Shown here: positions 5,843-6,641 of the stretch, piece by piece | Layout: the number at the start of each line of letters is the position of its first letter | Numbering within the stretch: the stretch's first letter is position 1 | Origin: an uncultured Clostridia bacterium | GTDB taxonomy: Bacteria; Bacillota; Clostridia; Oscillospirales; CAG-272 | DNA length: 6,641 nt | NCBI GenBank assembly: GCA_937934385.1 | Contig: CALGZV010000027.1 | Span: 1-6,641, forward strand | Reading direction: 5' to 3' | Notes under the pieces: model-generated | The model's input: the letters and a program-made list of their open reading frames with translations, nothing else | Told to the model about the DNA's origin: nothing | Databases searched by the model: none | Program-made: the position numbers and the translations under genes

Positions 5843-6641
5843 AAAACGCGTCGGCAGAATTATCGGACGGATAGCGGCGGTCATCGGGGTAACGCTTCTG
5901 ATGCTGCTTATCGCATTTTACGGAGTGATTCTCATACTTACGAGAGGCCCGTCTCCGACCGCGAAAAAGTTGTTTGTCATGTCTGTAAAGGAGACAAGCG
6001 CCGGGGGCTTTCTCGCTGATATTTGTCTGCCGCGCTCCGAGATCGAAAGGATAATGAACGAGAAGGCAAACGCGGCGGAAAAGCTTCAGGACAGCGTTAT
6101 GGATAAGGATCTTATATCGGTCGGCACAACTGCACCGGAGATTCCTGAAGATCCTGATACCGTAGATAAGCCGGACGGTGAGCATCCGCAGGAGATTCCG
6201 CAAAGCGGGATCGAAATCACAGAGGTAAAGCGCGGAACATTCAACGGCGTTATGATGACAGTTCACGATCCGCGGCGCGTATTTATCGGAGTTCCCGACG
6301 CATACGGCAAGGACTGTGCGGGACTTTCGCTGAAAGCGCTTATCGAAAAATACGGTGCGGTCGGAGGAACCAACGCAGGAGGCTTTATCGATCCCGGCGG
6401 AATGGGAACCGGAGGTATGCCGCTCGGCCCTGTTATAAAGGACGGAGAGGTTATCTGGGGAGATCAGTCGGCACAGTACAGCATGATCGGCTTTGATGCG
6501 GACGGGATTCTCCATGTAGGAACCATGAGCTGCAGAGCAGCTATTGCCGCGGGCGTTCGCGAGGCGGTCTCATTCGGACCTGCTCTTATAATAAACGGCG
6601 TTCCCTGCAATGCCGGCGGAAGCCTCAGCGGAGGCATCAAT
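5826..6641 (+). CDS. Membrane-anchored phosphodiester glycosidase (NAGPA/DUF2233-like), 3' end outside the window
   Basis: The frame is open from ATG 5826 to the window edge (272 residues, no stop). A basic N-terminus is followed by one membrane helix at about 16-38, then a charged and later Pro/Asp/Glu-rich linker (about 43-127), and from about 130 an extracellular domain. The domain shows VGGTNAGGFIDPGG (179-192), GGMPLGPVIKDGEVIWG (196-212) and SFGPALIINGVP (249-260). These fit the NAGPA family, whose mammalian member is the uncovering enzyme that removes GlcNAc from a phosphodiester; bacterial members are often labelled exopolysaccharide biosynthesis proteins. The bacterial substrate is unknown, with teichoic-acid-like or other sugar-phosphate polymers plausible. 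The start overlaps the GT2-GtrA gene by 17 nt, with an AGAGGG site (5809-5814) 11 nt upstream, so co-transcription and coupling are likely. The C-terminal remainder, including the end of the catalytic fold, is not visible. Confidence 0.85.
   Translation, partial: MRKNAEKRVGRIIGRIAAVIGVTLLMLLIAFYGVILILTRGPSPTAKKLFVMSVKETSAGGFLADICLPRSEIERIMNEKANAAEKLQDSVMDKDLISVGTTAPEIPEDPDTVDKPDGEHPQEIPQSGIEITEVKRGTFNGVMMTVHDPRRVFIGVPDAYGKDCAGLSLKALIEKYGAVGGTNAGGFIDPGGMGTGGMPLGPVIKDGEVIWGDQSAQYSMIGFDADGILHVGTMSCRAAIAAGVREAVSFGPALIINGVPCNAGGSLSGGIN

Noticed and set aside
5748..6515. Minus-strand open frame (255 codons) opposite the NAGPA-like gene
   Set aside because: The plus strand encodes a coherent membrane anchor plus NAGPA-type motifs. 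The minus-strand translation is Arg/Cys/His-rich without domain features and spans the boundary between two genes.

Overview
The window looks like a chromosomal segment of a low-to-moderate GC anaerobic Firmicute, probably Clostridia (Oscillospiraceae/Ruminococcus-like). This is inferred from gene content and style: AGGAG/GGAGG-type Shine-Dalgarno sites, heavy use of ATA and CTT codons, AT-rich promoters between denser genes, and a LysM plus glycoside hydrolase 18 protein of the spore-associated YaaH/SleL type. No sequence search could be run, so the lineage is tentative.

Layout. Positions 1-529 (+) hold the C-terminal end of arginyl-tRNA synthetase (argS). It is followed 53 nt later by a complete YebC/TACO1-family gene (583-1317, +). 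The 418-bp stretch 1318-1735 carries no gene. It holds a small hairpin right after yebC, a strong rho-independent terminator (1391-1430), and about three and a half copies of a 40-bp degenerate tandem repeat (about 1580-1745). The last repeat copy runs into the 3' end of the next gene. On the minus strand a thioredoxin (1736-2050) is coupled by an ATGA overlap to an upstream six-helix membrane protein of unknown function (2047-2907). From the divergent intergenic region 2908-3140 a LysM-LysM-GH18 protein is read on the plus strand (3141-4424). After a 107-bp gap with a near-consensus sigma-A promoter (TTTACA, 17 nt, TATAAT) come a GT2-GtrA fusion glycosyltransferase (4532-5842) and an overlapping membrane-anchored phosphodiester glycosidase (NAGPA/DUF2233-like). 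The latter runs off the window end (5826-6641).

How the genes work together. argS and yebC are both translation genes, and yebC is likely read through from argS or a weak local promoter. The membrane protein and thioredoxin form one minus-strand transcription unit and may be a redox pair, but only their arrangement says so. The GT2-GtrA and NAGPA-like genes form a second unit that plausibly handles lipid-linked sugars or sugar-phosphodiester surface glycans. The LysM-GH18 enzyme acts on peptidoglycan and, lacking a signal peptide, fits a spore-coat or cortex protein made in the mother cell.

Nothing here amounts to a clearly new biological system. The items most worth a second look are the 40-bp repeat array sharing sequence with the thioredoxin 3' end, the uncharacterised thioredoxin-coupled membrane protein, and the overlapping GT2-GtrA and NAGPA-like pair.
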